From Cocleimonas sp. (lineage in GTDB: Bacteria; Pseudomonadota; Gammaproteobacteria; Thiotrichales; Thiotrichaceae): a DNA stretch of 8,511 nt. The DNA is taken from NCBI GenBank assembly GCA_023145485.1, contig JAGLDT010000211.1, forward strand, positions 1 through 8,511, given 5' to 3'. The notes under the pieces were generated by a model, which was not told where the DNA came from, searched no databases, and saw nothing but the letters and a program-made list of their open reading frames with translations. Shown in pieces: positions 7,064 through 8,511 of the stretch; position 1 is the first letter of the stretch; every line of letters starts with the position of its first letter. The position numbers were made by a program, and so were the translations under genes.

Positions 7064-8511
7064 ATGAATTTTATAGAAACACGTGGTAATGATGGTAAGT
7101 CACCCTTAGAAGTTAGCTTTTCAGAGGCTATTTTATCGCCTATGTCATCTTTTGGTGGTATTTATGTTCCTAAAATATTGCCTCAATTAGGAGGCAATTT
7201 TTTAAAAAAGCATCTTGATAGTAGTTATAAAGTCTTAGCGAAAGATGTCTTAGACGCATTTGAAATCGATATTGAAGCGAGTGTTATTGATGAAGCATTG
7301 GGTTTATATGATGCCTTCGATAATAGTAATAACCCCGCTCCCTTAGTAAAGGTCAAAGATGATTTGTATGTGAGTGAGTTATACCACGGTCCAACGCGTG
7401 CCTTTAAAGACATGGCATTGCAACCTTTTGGACGTCTCTTATCATCGATTGCACAAACTCGAAATGAAAATTATCTCATATTGGCAGCAACGAGTGGTGA
7501 CACAGGCCCTGCGGCGTTAGAAACCTTTAAAAACCGAGAGAATGTAAGAGTTGCCTGTCTTTATCCTGATGGTGGCACTTCTGATGTACAGCGGTTGCAA
7601 ATGGTGACAGAAGATGCCGAGAACCTCAAAGTAATTGGTGTGCACGGTGATTTTGATGATACACAGGCAGCATTAAAAGCTTTATTAGGTTCTGAGCCCT
7701 TTAATGCAAAACTGAAACAGCAAAATATTAAACTATCAGCGGCTAATTCGGTTAACTTTGGGCGTATCATTTTTCAATTAATCTACCATATTCATAGCTA
7801 TCTAGAACTAGTACGCCAACAAGCGATTGATTTAGGTGATAAGGTTTATTTAGATGTACCAAGTGGCAATTTTGGCAATGCACTTGGTGGATACTATGCA
7901 ATGAAAATGGGATTGCCTGTCGAGAAAATATTGATAGCATCAAATAATAATAACGTGCTGACTCATTTGATTAACAAGGGTCTTTACGACCTAAGAGAAT
8001 CATCCGTTATTCCTACCACATCACCCGCAATGGATATTTTAAAATCATCCAATATTGAACGTATTTTATATGACTTATACGGTAGTCAGCGAACTAAAGA
8101 ATTGATGTTGCAACTTGATAATGAAAAATATTATCAATTAACTGATCAAGAATTAGAACAGTTGAAAGGTGTTTTTTCTGCTGATTTTTGTAATGATGAT
8201 GAAGGAAAAAAGTATATTCAAACTGCTTTTTCTGATGGCTATTTAATGGATCCACACACAGCGACTTGTTTTAAAGCTTATGATACCTGTCGTGAAAAGC
8301 CGTTAAAAACGATTATCTACTCAACCGCAGAATGGACAAAATTTTCTCCTGTCATAGCGAATGCATTAACAGGCGAGAACGATGCAGATGATATTGATGC
8401 GCTGAAATCAATCGCTAAAGAAGCAAATATTAAAATACCTGCACAAATTAATGCATTATTTAGTAAGAAAATCATACAAAAAACGATTATTGATAAAGAA
8501 GATATTGAGAA
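7064..8511 (+). CDS. thrC: Threonine synthase (3' end missing)
   Basis: A PLP-dependent lyase converting O-phosphohomoserine to threonine. The frame opens at ATG 7064, after GGGGA at 7052-7056, 14 bp past the hom stop, and continues for 482 codons to the window edge without a stop. The PLP-binding segment is ELYHGPTRAFKDMALQPFG (105-123) with the Schiff-base Lys115. It is followed by AATSGDTGPA (141-150), AANSVNFGRI (226-235) and the phosphate-binding loop VPSGNFGNALGG (265-276). Most beta- and gammaproteobacterial ThrC proteins read HGPTLAFKD with an N-terminus like STRG...GGLYLPE. The TRAFKDMALQPFG form and the start SFSEAILSPMSSFGGIYVP remind me of Campylobacterota ThrC. The enzyme assignment is secure; the lineage is inferred from memory. 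Confidence 0.95.
   Translation, partial: MNFIETRGNDGKSPLEVSFSEAILSPMSSFGGIYVPKILPQLGGNFLKKHLDSSYKVLAKDVLDAFEIDIEASVIDEALGLYDAFDNSNNPAPLVKVKDDLYVSELYHGPTRAFKDMALQPFGRLLSSIAQTRNENYLILAATSGDTGPAALETFKNRENVRVACLYPDGGTSDVQRLQMVTEDAENLKVIGVHGDFDDTQAALKALLGSEPFNAKLKQQNIKLSAANSVNFGRIIFQLIYHIHSYLELVRQQAIDLGDKVYLDVPSGNFGNALGGYYAMKMGLPVEKILIASNNNNVLTHLINKGLYDLRESSVIPTTSPAMDILKSSNIERILYDLYGSQRTKELMLQLDNEKYYQLTDQELEQLKGVFSADFCNDDEGKKYIQTAFSDGYLMDPHTATCFKAYDTCREKPLKTIIYSTAEWTKFSPVIANALTGENDADDIDALKSIAKEANIKIPAQINALFSKKIIQKTIIDKEDIE

Overview
The window is AT-rich Gram-negative DNA, and its gene content points to a low-GC beta- or gammaproteobacterium. The protein sequences look most betaproteobacterial, and one intergenic 12-mer matches a Neisseriaceae-type DNA uptake sequence, so a Neisseriales relative is a reasonable but unproven guess. 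No rRNA, tRNA, CRISPR array, complete insertion sequence or phage gene is visible.

Left block (1-3752, + strand): a tightly packed lipid A / lipopolysaccharide operon. It holds msbA (5' end cut by the window edge), lpxK, a 62-residue Trm112-like protein and kdsB. The gaps are 22 bp, an 8-bp overlap and 6 bp. LpxK phosphorylates the lipid A disaccharide, KdsB activates Kdo as CMP-Kdo for attachment to lipid A, and MsbA flips the finished core-lipid A across the inner membrane. The block is followed by a roughly 110-bp imperfect palindrome (3759-3870) and a hairpin terminator (3880-3908) that can serve both converging transcripts.

Middle block (3928-5589, - strand): two separate genes read leftward. 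The first is the most unusual item in the window: an exported protein with one bacterial SH3 domain followed by four His-rich units. Each unit keeps the same spacing, HxH-x10-HxH-x5/6-HxH, and three of the four carry two cysteines. It looks like a periplasmic or secreted metal-binding protein, and I do not recognise it as a named family. Its 330-bp upstream region contains a good -10 box and a 9-8-9 inverted repeat that could be an operator or a leader hairpin. The second gene encodes a Mth938/DUF498-domain protein.

Right block (5736-8511, + strand): hom and thrC, separated by 14 bp, convert aspartate semialdehyde to homoserine and then O-phosphohomoserine to threonine. The Mth938 gene and hom are divergent and share a 146-bp promoter region with a TTGACA box and the uptake-sequence-like 12-mer. 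thrC runs off the right edge. Its active-site region resembles the threonine synthases of Campylobacterota more than the usual beta/gammaproteobacterial ones, which suggests replacement by transfer.
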